Below are positions 44,437 through 53,971 of a stretch of 64,000 nt of DNA, one piece after another. The DNA comes from Coprococcus sp. OM04-5BH (GTDB taxonomy: Bacteria > Bacillota > Clostridia > Lachnospirales > Lachnospiraceae), in assembly GCF_003482105.1 (NCBI RefSeq), contig NZ_QULM01000001.1, positions 992,001 through 1,056,000 of the forward strand, read 5' to 3'. The notes under the pieces were generated by a model, which did no database searches, was not told where the DNA came from, and was given only the letters and a program-made list of their open reading frames with translations. Positions within the stretch are counted from its first letter, which is position 1, and each line of letters opens with the position of its first letter. A program made the translations under genes and the position numbers.

Positions 44437-45648
44437 ATGAGAAAAAAACTAGGCATTGTGTTGGCATTATGTTTTCTTCTCTGTGGCTGTACTAAGGAGT
44501 CAGGAAATGAGCCACAGGTTGGGTCTCCTGACTCCTCTTTGTTACAGGTACAGAATGAGGCAAGTGAATGTGAGAACAAATATGAAACCTTAGATATAGG
44601 GAATGCAGAGATAATAATACCGGAAGCTGATACTTTGTATAAGGCTTATTTTGATATAGGGGATTATGATCAAGATGAGGTTGAACAGTCTTATATTGAT
44701 AATTTGAAAAAGTTATCAAACGGCGAGGAAATAGACACAGACAAGATCGTATACCATATGTGGAGATCAGAGGAAGAGGGGCCGGAATATGTAAATTATA
44801 ATGAGGCATCGGAAAATGAACATAAGTTTAGAGAAAGTGCACTGCTTTATAATCATAAAGGATTTTCTGAGGTTCTTTACAAGTCTTCGTATATGTGTGA
44901 GATGGCTGATTATAAGAGAATATTGGAAATTAAAGGAGAAGAAGACGAAGAAAACATATGGGGATACAGAGTTCTTGATATGGGGACATTGGAGAAAAAT
45001 TATGATGTTTTGCACGAGGATATCTCAGAAGTGTCCTACAATTTGTGTGATGGACCGATGAATCTCAAAGAGGCTGTTGATTATATGGAGCAGCATGTAA
45101 AGAATGATTATCGTTTTGTTGGTTCTAAATTGTTGGATTATAAGGTATATAAGGTGAAAGTTATGAAACTTAAGGATGGTATCTACTACTACCAGTTTCA
45201 TATCCAACCTGAGTATAAGGGCATTCCGCTTAATAAAGATTACGCACCACAGGTTATTAGTGGAGAAGAAGATAGTGATGAAGATATAGAACGATTTGGA
45301 GTAGAGTATGTAGCCTCAATGGTAGAAAATAATAAGCTTAACTATGTATGGTCCTGTGCTCATTCTTATGAAAATGTAGAAGAACTTGAGAGCTATGACA
45401 AGGTGCTCTCGCTTTCGTCAGCTTGCATTGCCGCGTCGCAGCAGTTGTCAACCAGTACCAAACTAAAGGTAGGAAGAATAGAACTGGTTTATGATACTGT
45501 ATTTAAGAAAAAGGATGGAGTTATACAAGGTGTTGAGATAAAGCCTATTTATCATTTTGTCATAACGAATCCTGATGTGTTGGGATATACTGCAATATAT
45601 ATTGATGTGGATGCCATTACAGGCCAGGTGCTGATAACAAAAATGTAG
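44437..45648 (+). CDS. Lipoprotein of the secreted-protein/ABC operon
   Basis: A 403-residue lipoprotein: RKKLGIVLALCFLLCGC with lipobox LLCGC (Cys 18). The mature protein is acidic, with a long alpha/beta region (IIIPEADTLYKAYFDIGDYD; YKVYKVKVMKLKDGIYYYQF) and ends FVITNPDVLGYTAIYIDVDA-ITGQVLI. The ending resembles PepSY-type or pilus-adjacent domains, but the match is too weak to name. Located outside the membrane, where it could bind or process the small secreted protein. Starts 10 bp after that gene and is 8 bp before the first permease gene. Confidence 0.75.
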   Translation: MRKKLGIVLALCFLLCGCTKESGNEPQVGSPDSSLLQVQNEASECENKYETLDIGNAEIIIPEADTLYKAYFDIGDYDQDEVEQSYIDNLKKLSNGEEIDTDKIVYHMWRSEEEGPEYVNYNEASENEHKFRESALLYNHKGFSEVLYKSSYMCEMADYKRILEIKGEEDEENIWGYRVLDMGTLEKNYDVLHEDISEVSYNLCDGPMNLKEAVDYMEQHVKNDYRFVGSKLLDYKVYKVKVMKLKDGIYYYQFHIQPEYKGIPLNKDYAPQVISGEEDSDEDIERFGVEYVASMVENNKLNYVWSCAHSYENVEELESYDKVLSLSSACIAASQQLSTSTKLKVGRIELVYDTVFKKKDGVIQGVEIKPIYHFVITNPDVLGYTAIYIDVDAITGQVLITKM

Positions 45649-45655
45649 GTAAAAC

Positions 45656-46495
45656 ATGAAGAAAATAAATATTGAGAAAACATTAATGATTTTAATATCC
45701 ATTGCGGCATATGTAGTCCTGTGCCTTTTTTCACCAATGGAAATGCCCAGTGGTGATAAGGGAACGATAATGGCAGTTTTATGTAAGTATAATAAAAGTG
45801 AACTGATTGGGTATGGAGACTTTTATTCCGTTGGTACTATACTGGATTCTTTTCGAGATATGCAATGGTACGTGGTTCTTCTTCCTGTAATTGTATCGTT
45901 GTATCCGATTATTTTAATGAAAGAAAAATTCTTCAGTAATTCGTACTATTATCGGGTTACAAGGGAGGGGAGAAAATACTATTCGGGAAAAACTTTGGTG
46001 GAGGCAGTAGGCTATACAACTGCTGTAAATAACCTTTCGTTAATTTTGTTTTTTATCATAATATGTATGAAATTTCCTTGCATAGATATTTTAGAAGGAA
46101 AAGAAATGTCTGGTAGTATTTACATAGTTCATATGGCGAAAATATGTTTAATGACAACATTAGTGTCGCTGTTATTACTTTGTATTTCTTTGGTGATTAT
46201 GAATATATCGGGGGATGTTTTCTTTGCTATAACACTACCTATGTTGATATGCTACATAGGTTACAAGGTACTAAATATTCACATGATATATATCAGGAAA
46301 ATTTATGGAATGGATTTTCCCAATAGAGTTCTTCGAGTTGAGATACTTAATCCGGCGTATTTAATTAATGCTGATCTTGCATTTGAAAATACGTTTGGTG
46401 TGAATGTTGCGGTTTTATACTGTGCTTTATTAATCGTAGTGCTTGCTATGATCTATGCCATTTATCGTTGGATGAACAGAAAGGTGTATGGATAA
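45656..46495 (+). CDS. ABC transporter membrane protein 1
   Basis: A 279-residue membrane protein with six predicted helices: about residues 10-26, 65-82, 115-137, 155-178, 182-198 and 245-267. The region between helices 2 and 3 (SNSYYYRVTREGRKYYSGKT) is basic and may contact the ATPase. No named family is recognised; the topology is that of an ABC-2-type exporter permease. Its TAA overlaps the ATG of the next permease gene (TAATG). Together with the second permease it should form the channel for the ATPase encoded two genes on. Confidence 0.78.
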   Translation: MKKINIEKTLMILISIAAYVVLCLFSPMEMPSGDKGTIMAVLCKYNKSELIGYGDFYSVGTILDSFRDMQWYVVLLPVIVSLYPIILMKEKFFSNSYYYRVTREGRKYYSGKTLVEAVGYTTAVNNLSLILFFIIICMKFPCIDILEGKEMSGSIYIVHMAKICLMTTLVSLLLLCISLVIMNISGDVFFAITLPMLICYIGYKVLNIHMIYIRKIYGMDFPNRVLRVEILNPAYLINADLAFENTFGVNVAVLYCALLIVVLAMIYAIYRWMNRKVYG

Positions 46496-47334
46496 TGATG
46501 AGTATATTTCGTCAGATTAATAATTGGATTCATGACTTTATATTTAGCAAGAAAATGATCGTGTGCATCATGACTTATATCTTCATGATGGAGGATGTAG
46601 TTGTACCCATGGCAAAACTGGCTAATGAGGCAGGTGTTAAATATAGTATATTTGAGCCATTTGTTTTGCTTCTGTCACATTATGATCACTTTCTGATAAT
46701 TCCAATTTTGTTTATTGTGGTTATGTCAGATTTCCCGGCAAAAGAAAATGGATGTATATTCGCCATCACCAGAATGGGTAAAACAAGGTACATTATAAGT
46801 CAGATTATTTATGCCTTTATGATAGCACTTATTATGATTTTCTTACTTGGAATAATGAGTATTCTGTATTCTTCCGGAGAAAAGACTACGAATTGGAGTG
46901 AATACATGACCAGCTTTCATTTGAGCTTTCCGGAACTCTACCAGGCAAATAATCAGTTGTTTGTGGAGAGTAGCACAGTGAATCAGGGAACAGTGTGCAG
47001 TGTCATTTTTAATAGTATATTGCTCCTGTCAGCATTTTTAACTTTATTTGCTGAGATATTATGTTATTTCAAACTGAAGGGACATAGATTTGTTGGAATA
47101 ACAGTCAGTCTGGGGATTCTGATTATTGGAACCCTGCTTAATGGACTGCACTTAAAAATAAAGTGGCTTTTTCCGGTAAGTCATGTCATATATGGAGAGC
47201 ATTTTGATGTGTTTCTTCGGAAACCTATATGTGAATTGTGGATTTCATATATATATTTTATTTTGTTGATTGTAATAATGTCGGTGGTGAATGTAGTAAC
47301 GATTAAGAAATGCCAAATAGGAGATGAAAGATAA
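46495..47334 (+). CDS. ABC transporter membrane protein 2
   Basis: A 279-residue, six-helix membrane protein of the same length and layout as the preceding one: after helix 2 it has IFAITRMGKTRYIISQIIYA, matching the basic loop before helix 3 in its partner. The two are probably ancient duplicates forming a heterodimer. I place the start at ATG 46495, overlapping the previous stop, because an in-frame ATG at 46468 would lie inside the upstream gene. Its TAA overlaps the ATPase ATG. Confidence 0.78.
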   Translation: MMSIFRQINNWIHDFIFSKKMIVCIMTYIFMMEDVVVPMAKLANEAGVKYSIFEPFVLLLSHYDHFLIIPILFIVVMSDFPAKENGCIFAITRMGKTRYIISQIIYAFMIALIMIFLLGIMSILYSSGEKTTNWSEYMTSFHLSFPELYQANNQLFVESSTVNQGTVCSVIFNSILLLSAFLTLFAEILCYFKLKGHRFVGITVSLGILIIGTLLNGLHLKIKWLFPVSHVIYGEHFDVFLRKPICELWISYIYFILLIVIMSVVNVVTIKKCQIGDER

Positions 47335-47939
47335 TGATAGAGGTAAAGCATTTGTCGCTTGATTATAAAAGTAACAAGATACTTGACGATGTAAATCTTT
47401 CTGTGAAGAATGGAGAGATATGTGGTCTTGTTGGAAGAAATGGTTCTGGAAAAACAGTACTTATGAAATGTATATGCGGTTTTATACCGATAAAATCAGG
47501 AGAGATTGTTGTTGATGACAAAGTGGTAGGCTGTGATGTGGATTTTCCGGAAAGCATGGGGATAATAATAGAGTATCCGGTGTTTGCTGAAAATAAAACA
47601 GGACTTCAGAACCTACTTCTTTTGGCGTCAATTAAGAAAATTGCCGATAAAGAAACTATTATTGAGTATATGAATAGATTTAATCTTGATCCCCACTCGA
47701 AAACCAAGGTGAAAAAATATAGTCTTGGAATGAAGCAGAAGCTTGCGATAATACAAGCGATAATGGAAGATCCGGATATTCTTATTCTTGATGAGCCTTT
47801 TAACAGCTTAGATGAGGGAAGCGTTAAGCTTGTCCGTGATATACTTGTGGAGGAAAAAGAAAAGGGAAAGGTAATAATTATATCCTCCCATAATAAGGAA
47901 GATATTGAACTGCTGTGCGATAAAGTATATAAAATGTAG
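47334..47939 (+). CDS. ABC transporter ATP-binding protein
   Basis: A 201-residue ATPase. Walker A is GLVGRNGSGKTVLMKC at about residues 33-48, Q-loop near IIIEYPVFAENKTG, signature YSLGMKQKLAI, Walker B DILILDEPFNSLD and H-loop VIIISSHNKED. It is short for the family (about 230-300) because it ends just after the H-loop. It energises the two permeases encoded upstream, probably for export of, or protection against, the small secreted protein at the head of the operon. Confidence 0.92.
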   Translation: MIEVKHLSLDYKSNKILDDVNLSVKNGEICGLVGRNGSGKTVLMKCICGFIPIKSGEIVVDDKVVGCDVDFPESMGIIIEYPVFAENKTGLQNLLLLASIKKIADKETIIEYMNRFNLDPHSKTKVKKYSLGMKQKLAIIQAIMEDPDILILDEPFNSLDEGSVKLVRDILVEEKEKGKVIIISSHNKEDIELLCDKVYKM

Positions 47940-48068
47940 AAGTGTGTGTAAAGGCAATGTTTTATCTTCAGCATAAGAAGCGAGAGGAAAGGACAGATCA
48001 AATAATTTCATACATGCATTGACCTGAAAAGTTGCTTCCGTTTCTGGATTTTGAAATTGGATGATTTT

Positions 48069-48110
48069 CCCGATCATAGTGTGACGCACGCATTATGACC
48101 GGGCTTTTTT
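48069..48110 (+). terminator. Terminator of the secreted-protein/ABC operon
   Basis: CCCGATCATA / TATGACCGGG stem and TTTTTT tail, 130 bp after the ATPase stop. Confidence 0.8.
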
Positions 48111-48124
48111 ATGTATGGCAACGA

Positions 48125-48205
48125 GTCAAGTGCAACATGCTTGCATGATTGCATTTGACGACTGCTAATCAGCGGATAAAACTCGCATAGCGTGTTTTAT
48201 CGCTG
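48125..48205. repeat. Two adjacent hairpins without T-tail
   Basis: GTCAAGTGCAA / TTGCATTTGAC (48125-48159) and CAGCGGATAAAAC / GTGTTTTATCGCTG (48170-48205). Similar in style to the hairpin cluster at 16.1 kb. In 48206-48320 there is only a short C-terminal-like remnant frame ending SYAETAEYDRIPIV. Confidence 0.6.
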
Positions 48206-48321
48206 TATGGAATGAAAATGCAGCATTTACGGTAAAATATAATTGGATGGCAGATAGAAAAATAGGCAAAAGCTATGCAGAAACAGCAGAATATGATAGA
48301 ATACCAATCGTGTAAAAAATT

Positions 48322-48384
48322 ACGTCAGCTCTTTGCCAGAGGAAGCACCAAGTGTCGAAGGCACATTTTAAATGGGCTGATGTT
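48322..48384 (+). repeat. Leader hairpin shared with hsdR (copy 1)
   Basis: ACGTCAGCTCTTTGCC, then GAAGGC and ATTTTAAATGGGCTGATGT, folding with ACGTCAGCTC against GGGCTGATGT. Nearly the same sequence precedes hsdR at 62943. It ends 19 bp before the sstT start. Confidence 0.7.
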
Positions 48385-48403
48385 CAATTTAGGAGACAGA
48401 TAA

Positions 48404-49654
48404 ATGAAACGAATTGTTAAAATGTGGAATAGTGTATCATTGATCGCTAAGATCATAGTAGGAATAGTGATCGGTGCAATCCTTGGAATACTGGTTCCGG
48501 GTGCCACCGGGATCGGGCTGATAGGTACAATGTTTGTACGGGCACTTAAGGCGATAGCCCCAATCCTGGTATTTGCCCTGGTTATAAGTTCCATTGCAAA
48601 TGCAGGAAAGGGAAATGGACAGCAGTTCCGCATGGTTACTGTCATGTATATATTAAGTACGCTGGTCGCTGCGGTTGTGGCAGTCAGTGCAAGCTTTATC
48701 TTCCCGGTTAATATGACCCTGGATCTTGAGTCATATCAGGCAGATGTGGTTCCCTCAGGAATAATGGAGGTTCTTCAAAATCTCCTGCTTAATATAACAG
48801 ATAATCCGATCCATGCAATGCTCGAGGCAAATTATCTCTGCATATTGGCATGGGCACTTATGTTTGGACTTGCCATGCGTCGGGCAAATAAATCCGTGAA
48901 ATCTGCACTGGTGTCAATTTCAGATGCAGTTTCTACAGTAGTAAGATGGATAATCGGATGTGCCCCATTTGGTATTATGGGTCTGGTTTTCACAACTGTA
49001 TCAGAAAGCGGCCTGTCTATCTTCAAGGAGTACGGAAGATTGTTGCTGGTGCTGGTAGGAGCAATGCTTACAGTTGCCCTTATCGTCGATCCATTGCTGG
49101 CAACTATTGTGCTTAAGAGAAATGCATATCCCCTTGCATGGCGTTGCCTCAGGGAGTCAGGAGTTACGGCCTTCTTCACCAGAAGCTCCGCTGCAAATAT
49201 CCCTGTAAATATGTCCCTATGCAAACGTCTTGGACTTGATCCTGATGTATACTCAGTGTCAATACCATTGGGTGCTACCATAAATATGGACGGAGCTGCC
49301 ATAACTATCACTATTATGGCTTTATCCGTTGCACATACCATGGGTGTGTCAGTGGATGTTCCTACAGCACTTATGTTGAGCCTTATGGCAACTCTGGGTG
49401 CCTGTGGTGCGTCGGGGGTTGCCGGCGGTTCACTTCTTCTTATTCCTATGGCGTGTTCATTATTTGGAATACCGCAGGATATTTCAATGCAGGCAGTGGC
49501 AGTTGGTATGATCATAGGCGTGGTTCAGGACTCATTGGAGACAGCCATTAATTCATCAGGCGATGTTTTATTCGCCGCTACAGCAGAGTATCGTCAGTGG
49601 CAGAAAGAAGGAAGAGACTTCAAGATAGGAGCTATTCTGGATCCGGACGAGTAA
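48404..49654 (+). CDS. sstT: Serine/threonine:Na+ symporter
   Basis: A 416-residue dicarboxylate/amino acid:cation symporter family protein that imports serine and threonine with sodium. Family motifs: re-entrant loop 1 FTRSSAANIPVNMSLCKRLG, the cation-binding NMDGAAITI in helix 7, and re-entrant loop 2 GACGASGVAGGSLLLIP in place of the glutamate carriers' pattern, which argues for SstT. Eight helices plus two hairpin loops. AGGAG precedes the ATG by about 10 bp. Monocistronic; a conserved leader hairpin lies just upstream. Confidence 0.93.
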   Translation: MKRIVKMWNSVSLIAKIIVGIVIGAILGILVPGATGIGLIGTMFVRALKAIAPILVFALVISSIANAGKGNGQQFRMVTVMYILSTLVAAVVAVSASFIFPVNMTLDLESYQADVVPSGIMEVLQNLLLNITDNPIHAMLEANYLCILAWALMFGLAMRRANKSVKSALVSISDAVSTVVRWIIGCAPFGIMGLVFTTVSESGLSIFKEYGRLLLVLVGAMLTVALIVDPLLATIVLKRNAYPLAWRCLRESGVTAFFTRSSAANIPVNMSLCKRLGLDPDVYSVSIPLGATINMDGAAITITIMALSVAHTMGVSVDVPTALMLSLMATLGACGASGVAGGSLLLIPMACSLFGIPQDISMQAVAVGMIIGVVQDSLETAINSSGDVLFAATAEYRQWQKEGRDFKIGAILDPDE

Positions 49655-49828
49655 AAAACGACAATTTACGGCAAATGATGTGGTTTTGCGACAAACTACG
49701 ATCAATGCGAAATATGGTTAACTATAATGAAGATAGCTGACCACCGCTTTTATCAGTGCTTCAGGTAAAAAGATTTGGTTAGCGGCTTGGTTATAGTAAT
49801 AGTAATAGAAGTGAATGGAGGGTTTGTT

Positions 49829-50440
49829 ATGAGAAAGATAATAGTTTTATTTTCATTTGCAGCAATGATGTCATTGGCGGCTTGTGGAACAGGCAGTGCA
49901 AAAAATAGCGATAGTACAGCCACTGAACAAATAACAGAAACGACAACGGATACAGAAGAAAGCGAAGAGGCAACAGAAGACATAACAGAAGCGAATGATT
50001 CCGGAACAACAGAGACACCCGGCACAGAAGAAGAAACAACGGAGCAAATTCCGGATAATGAACAGGGTGATTCCAATATTTCCATGCCGGTTTTAGATGA
50101 AATCGACCAGCTTGTTACAGTTGGAACAGCCGGTTCTTATCTGAAAGCAGTACAGGCTGCAGTGAAGCTTATGGATTGGGGAGTCGGAACCGGTCTGGGG
50201 GCAGATGAGATAAAGGACGCTGCATCCGCATGGATGGCAGGTAAGAGTGCGACAGAACAGGAAGAATTTGTTCAGAAAATGGAGATGGTTGACGATGCTT
50301 ATATTAAATTGTTAGGCACGAATGAAGATGAGGTTAAGGATCTGCTTGAATCTGCCGGATGCAGTGATGCGTCATATCCATGGAGTGATGGTCCGATAGA
50401 TAGTGTTGAAGCTGTATTGGCTGGTGTAGGATTAAGATAG
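49829..50440 (+). CDS. Lipoprotein with acidic Thr/Glu linker
   Basis: A 203-residue lipoprotein: RKIIVLFSFAAMMSLAAC with lipobox SLAAC (Cys 19). A low-complexity linker rich in Thr, Glu and Asp (residues 25-80, made of repeated ACA/GAA codons) spaces it from the envelope. A helical C-terminal domain of about 110 residues follows (AAVKLMDWGVGTGLGADEIK; VEAVLAGVGLR). Domain unrecognised, function unknown. GGAGGG before ATG 49829 decides the start over an upstream in-frame one at 49775. Confidence 0.75.
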   Translation: MRKIIVLFSFAAMMSLAACGTGSAKNSDSTATEQITETTTDTEESEEATEDITEANDSGTTETPGTEEETTEQIPDNEQGDSNISMPVLDEIDQLVTVGTAGSYLKAVQAAVKLMDWGVGTGLGADEIKDAASAWMAGKSATEQEEFVQKMEMVDDAYIKLLGTNEDEVKDLLESAGCSDASYPWSDGPIDSVEAVLAGVGLR

Positions 50441-50450
50441 GTAATGTTAT

Positions 50451-50496
50451 AGGGGCTCTCTCCTTTTCTGTATTGACTAGGGGAGCAGCCCTTTTG
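50451..50496 (+). terminator. Terminator after lipoprotein gene
   Basis: GGGGCTCTCTCC / GGGGAGCAGCCC stem followed by TTTTG. Confidence 0.8.
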
Positions 50497-50522
50497 TTTA
50501 TGGAAAAGTCTGCTGAACAGGA

Positions 50523-50600
50523 TCAGCAGGTTCCTACGATCAGAGGGCGGCTCTTGTCCTTGAAATCAATATGTGATTGATTAAGATATCCTGTGTCCAT
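50523..50600 (-). pseudogene. AraC regulator N-terminal remnant
   Basis: On the minus strand, ATG 50600 opens MDTGYLNQSHIDFKDKSRPL then IVGTC and TGA. It matches the first 28 residues of the AraC regulator at 15139-16005 (NTGYLSHSHMDFKDKSRPLI, VGSC). It lies 138 bp from the second lacZ in the same divergent arrangement as at the first lactose locus. The rest of the gene is gone, replaced by the terminator and lipoprotein gene. Confidence 0.8.
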
Positions 50601-50738
50601 AGACAATCAAGCCCGGCTGTGATAACCTTTTAATGAAGATATGAGATAGAGATTAAAAATATTTGAGATAGCATAACAAGGTATGGCTATGCAAGGTTAT
50701 GAGAATTATTAATATAAAGAAAATGAAGGAGGTTGCTT

Positions 50739-53700
50739 ATGATCGTACCACGTTACTATGAAGACCTGAAGGTTTTACATGAGAATACAATGCCAGCAAG
50801 GGCATATTATGTGCCGGCGTCAAGAAAGATGGATTGCCTGGTGGAGAACCGGGAGTGTTCCGACAGGCTTATACTTTTAAATGGACAATGGAAGTTCAGA
50901 TATTTTGAAAGCATATATGATGTGGAGGACGCCTTTTACGAGAAGGGCTATGACCTGACGGAGTTTGGTGAGATACCGGTTCCGGGCGTGTGGCAGATGT
51001 ATGGCTATGACAGACACCAGTATACGAATATCCGCTATCCGTTTCCATTTGACCCGCCATACGTGCCACAGGATATTCCCTGTGGGGCCTATGTTCATAC
51101 ATTTGCATATGAGAAGGACGAGGCGGCACCGAGGGCATATCTGAATTTCGAGGGTGTGGACAGCTGTTTTTATCTGTGGGTAAATGGCTCCTATGTGGGA
51201 TACAGCCAGGTGTCCCATGCCACCAGTGAGTTCGATGTGACGGAGCTTTTAACAGATGGGGAGAATACGCTGGCGGTTCTGGTGCTCAAGTGGTGTGATG
51301 GCTCGTATCTTGAGGATCAGGACAAATTCAGGATGAGCGGCATATTTCGTGACGTGTATATCTTAAAGAGACCGGAGAAAGCCATCAGGGATTATCATGT
51401 GACAGCGGATGTCTCAGGTGAGGCAGCAGAAGTTAATATAAGCGTTGATTTTTATGAGCCGGTGGAGACAGAGATCACAATAGAGGACGCCAAGGGACAG
51501 GTGGTTGCTAAAGAAATATGTGGGGATACTGCCAGCGTGACACTTAAGATCAATGATCCTGTGCTTTGGAATACAGAAGAACCATATCTTTACAAGCTGG
51601 TATTTGCCACTGCAAATGAAGTGATAACCGACCACCTTGCCTTAAGGAAGGTAGAAATCAAGGACAGGGTAATATACCTTAACGGACAGAAGATCAAGTT
51701 CCGTGGAGTGAACAGGCATGACTCGGATCCTGTGACCGGCTTTACCGTGGGTGTAGAGCAGATAAAGAAGGATATGTCATTGATGAAGCAGCATAATTTC
51801 AATGCCATAAGGTGCAGCCATTATCCAAATGCTCCGTATTTCTATGAAATGTGCGACAGATACGGATTTATGGTGTGTGCGGAGGCGGACATTGAGGCTC
51901 ATGGCCCTTACATGTTGTATCGCAGGGAGGACACAGATTACAACAGGTTCAAGCGTTGGAATGAGAAGATCGCTGATGATCCGGCATGGCAGGAGGCAAT
52001 CCTTGACAGAGTGAGGCTGATGGTGGAGCGTGACAAAAACCGTCCTTCAATAGTTATGTGGTCCATGGGAAATGAAAGTGCCTACGGATGTAATTTCGAG
52101 GCTGCCCTGGCGTGGACTAAGAAATTCGACCATAGTCGCATAACCCAGTATGAGAGCTCCAGGTATCGTAATTATGATGTGACCTACAACTATGAAGATC
52201 TTGATCTCTACAGCCGTATGTATCCGTCCCTTGAGGAGGTACAGGAGTATCTTGACAGGGATGGCAGTAAGCCGTTTCTTCTTGTGGAGTACTGTCACAG
52301 CATGGGAAATGGTCCGGGAGATTTCGAGGATTATTTTCAGATGATCCAGGCAAATGACCTTATGTGCGGTGGCTTTGTGTGGGAGTGGTGTGACCATGCG
52401 GTTGCACACGGCAAGGCAGAGGATGGTAGGACAGTATATTATTATGGCGGAGACCACGGCGAGGATATACATGACGGTAATTTCTGTATGGATGGGCTGG
52501 TGTATCCCGATAGGAGGCCTCACACAGGACTTCTGGAATATAAAAATGTATATCGTCCGGCAAGGGTTGTTTCATACGATCAGAATACCGGCGAACTGGT
52601 TCTCCACAATTACATGGACTTTGATAACCTTGAGGATTATGCAGATGTTACCTACGAACTGACAAAAGATGGTGAGGTTATTGCAGCAGGTAATATAAAT
52701 GATATCGGCATAAAGCCACACGGCAACGGGACATGTAAGCTGTTGTTAGATATCCCTGTAGCTGGCAGGGTGTACCTGCGTATATTCTATGCTCTTAAGA
52801 AGCCTCTTCCTCTCATGGATAAGGGTGACGTTCTGGGCTTTGATGAGATAAAGCTTGAAAATGCAGATGAGAGAAACCGGACTGCTGTAGCGATACTTGA
52901 CGATAGTCAAGAACAGCAGAAGATAAAAATTACCGAAAGTGATACGGAGATGGTGATAAGCTCTGGGGATTTCTCTTATACCCTTGACAAGCGTACAGGA
53001 TTGTTCAGCCAGCTTGAATACGCAGGCAAGAAGTACCTGAACCGGCCAATGGAATTAAATATCTGGAGAGCACCAACTGATAATGATATGTATATTAAAG
53101 CCCTGTGGCAGCGTGCCCATTATGATAAGGCTTACACAAGAGCCTATGAGGTGACTGTAGGAGAAGGCATGGAAATCAGCTGCCATGTGGGAATTGTTGC
53201 GGCAACGGTTCAGAAGATAATAGATGCCCGGATCACATGGACTATTTATCCTTCAGGAAAGATCAAGGCAGATATCCATGCAGAGAAGGATGAGGAGTTC
53301 CCTGAGCTTCCGAGGTTTGGAGTGAGGCTGTTCTTAGATAAGACATTTGCTGGGGTAGATTACTTCGGAATGGGACCACAGGAAAGCTACCGGGATAAGC
53401 ATAGAGGCTCAAGCCATGGACACTATCATGGTGATGTGATGGATATGCATGAGGATTACATCAGACCGCAGGAGAACGGAAGCCATTACGATTGTGACTA
53501 CGTGAAGCTTGAGCAGAAAGCTGAAAATGATAAAACGAAAGTGGACAAAGCTGAGAATGTTGTGGAGAAAGCAGGTAATGCTGTGGTGAGTTGTATGGGA
53601 TTGGCAGTTGCTTCACAGAATACATTTTCCTTTAATGTGTCACCTTACACAGAGGAGCAGTTGGCTGCGGCGGGACATAATTATGAGCTTACAGAGTGTG

Positions 53701-53837
53701 GCAGTACGGTACTGTGCATAGACTATGCATTAAATGGTATCGGCTCAAATAGCTGCGGTCCGGAGGTGGCAGACAAATACAAATTTAACGAGAACAAATT
53801 TGATTTCAGTTTTGTACTGGTTCCTTATAAGTTCTAA
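50739..53837 (+). CDS. lacZ: Beta-galactosidase, GH2 (copy 2)
   Basis: A 1032-residue paralogue of the enzyme at 16366. All LacZ domains are present, acid/base Glu446 in [10 protein letters not shown] and nucleophile Glu517 in [12 protein letters not shown] at the same residue numbers, and WRAPTDNDMY in domain 5. It differs by an extra segment of about 23 residues near residue 925 (EQKAENDKTKVDKAENVVEK), a charged K/E/A/V-rich insertion in the C-terminal sandwich. GAAGGAGG lies 7 bp before ATG 50739; an in-frame ATG at 50733 overlaps the site. There is no permease gene next to it, so it may rely on the symporter of the first locus or act on other galactosides. Confidence 0.95.
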   Translation: MIVPRYYEDLKVLHENTMPARAYYVPASRKMDCLVENRECSDRLILLNGQWKFRYFESIYDVEDAFYEKGYDLTEFGEIPVPGVWQMYGYDRHQYTNIRYPFPFDPPYVPQDIPCGAYVHTFAYEKDEAAPRAYLNFEGVDSCFYLWVNGSYVGYSQVSHATSEFDVTELLTDGENTLAVLVLKWCDGSYLEDQDKFRMSGIFRDVYILKRPEKAIRDYHVTADVSGEAAEVNISVDFYEPVETEITIEDAKGQVVAKEICGDTASVTLKINDPVLWNTEEPYLYKLVFATANEVITDHLALRKVEIKDRVIYLNGQKIKFRGVNRHDSDPVTGFTVGVEQIKKDMSLMKQHNFNAIRCSHYPNAPYFYEMCDRYGFMVCAEADIEAHGPYMLYRREDTDYNRFKRWNEKIADDPAWQEAILDRVRLMVERDKNRPSIVMWSMGNESAYGCNFEAALAWTKKFDHSRITQYESSRYRNYDVTYNYEDLDLYSRMYPSLEEVQEYLDRDGSKPFLLVEYCHSMGNGPGDFEDYFQMIQANDLMCGGFVWEWCDHAVAHGKAEDGRTVYYYGGDHGEDIHDGNFCMDGLVYPDRRPHTGLLEYKNVYRPARVVSYDQNTGELVLHNYMDFDNLEDYADVTYELTKDGEVIAAGNINDIGIKPHGNGTCKLLLDIPVAGRVYLRIFYALKKPLPLMDKGDVLGFDEIKLENADERNRTAVAILDDSQEQQKIKITESDTEMVISSGDFSYTLDKRTGLFSQLEYAGKKYLNRPMELNIWRAPTDNDMYIKALWQRAHYDKAYTRAYEVTVGEGMEISCHVGIVAATVQKIIDARITWTIYPSGKIKADIHAEKDEEFPELPRFGVRLFLDKTFAGVDYFGMGPQESYRDKHRGSSHGHYHGDVMDMHEDYIRPQENGSHYDCDYVKLEQKAENDKTKVDKAENVVEKAGNAVVSCMGLAVASQNTFSFNVSPYTEEQLAAAGHNYELTECGSTVLCIDYALNGIGSNSCGPEVADKYKFNENKFDFSFVLVPYKF

Positions 53838-53971
53838 ATAGTATCTATGGTAATGTATATGATTTCAAGACCATCGATTTTATTATAATAATGAATGATT
53901 TAAGAACAGGATTGAAAGCAGCCATATCAGGGTGGAGAATATTAAGAGAGTGGTAATTTAGGAGGTGCAGT

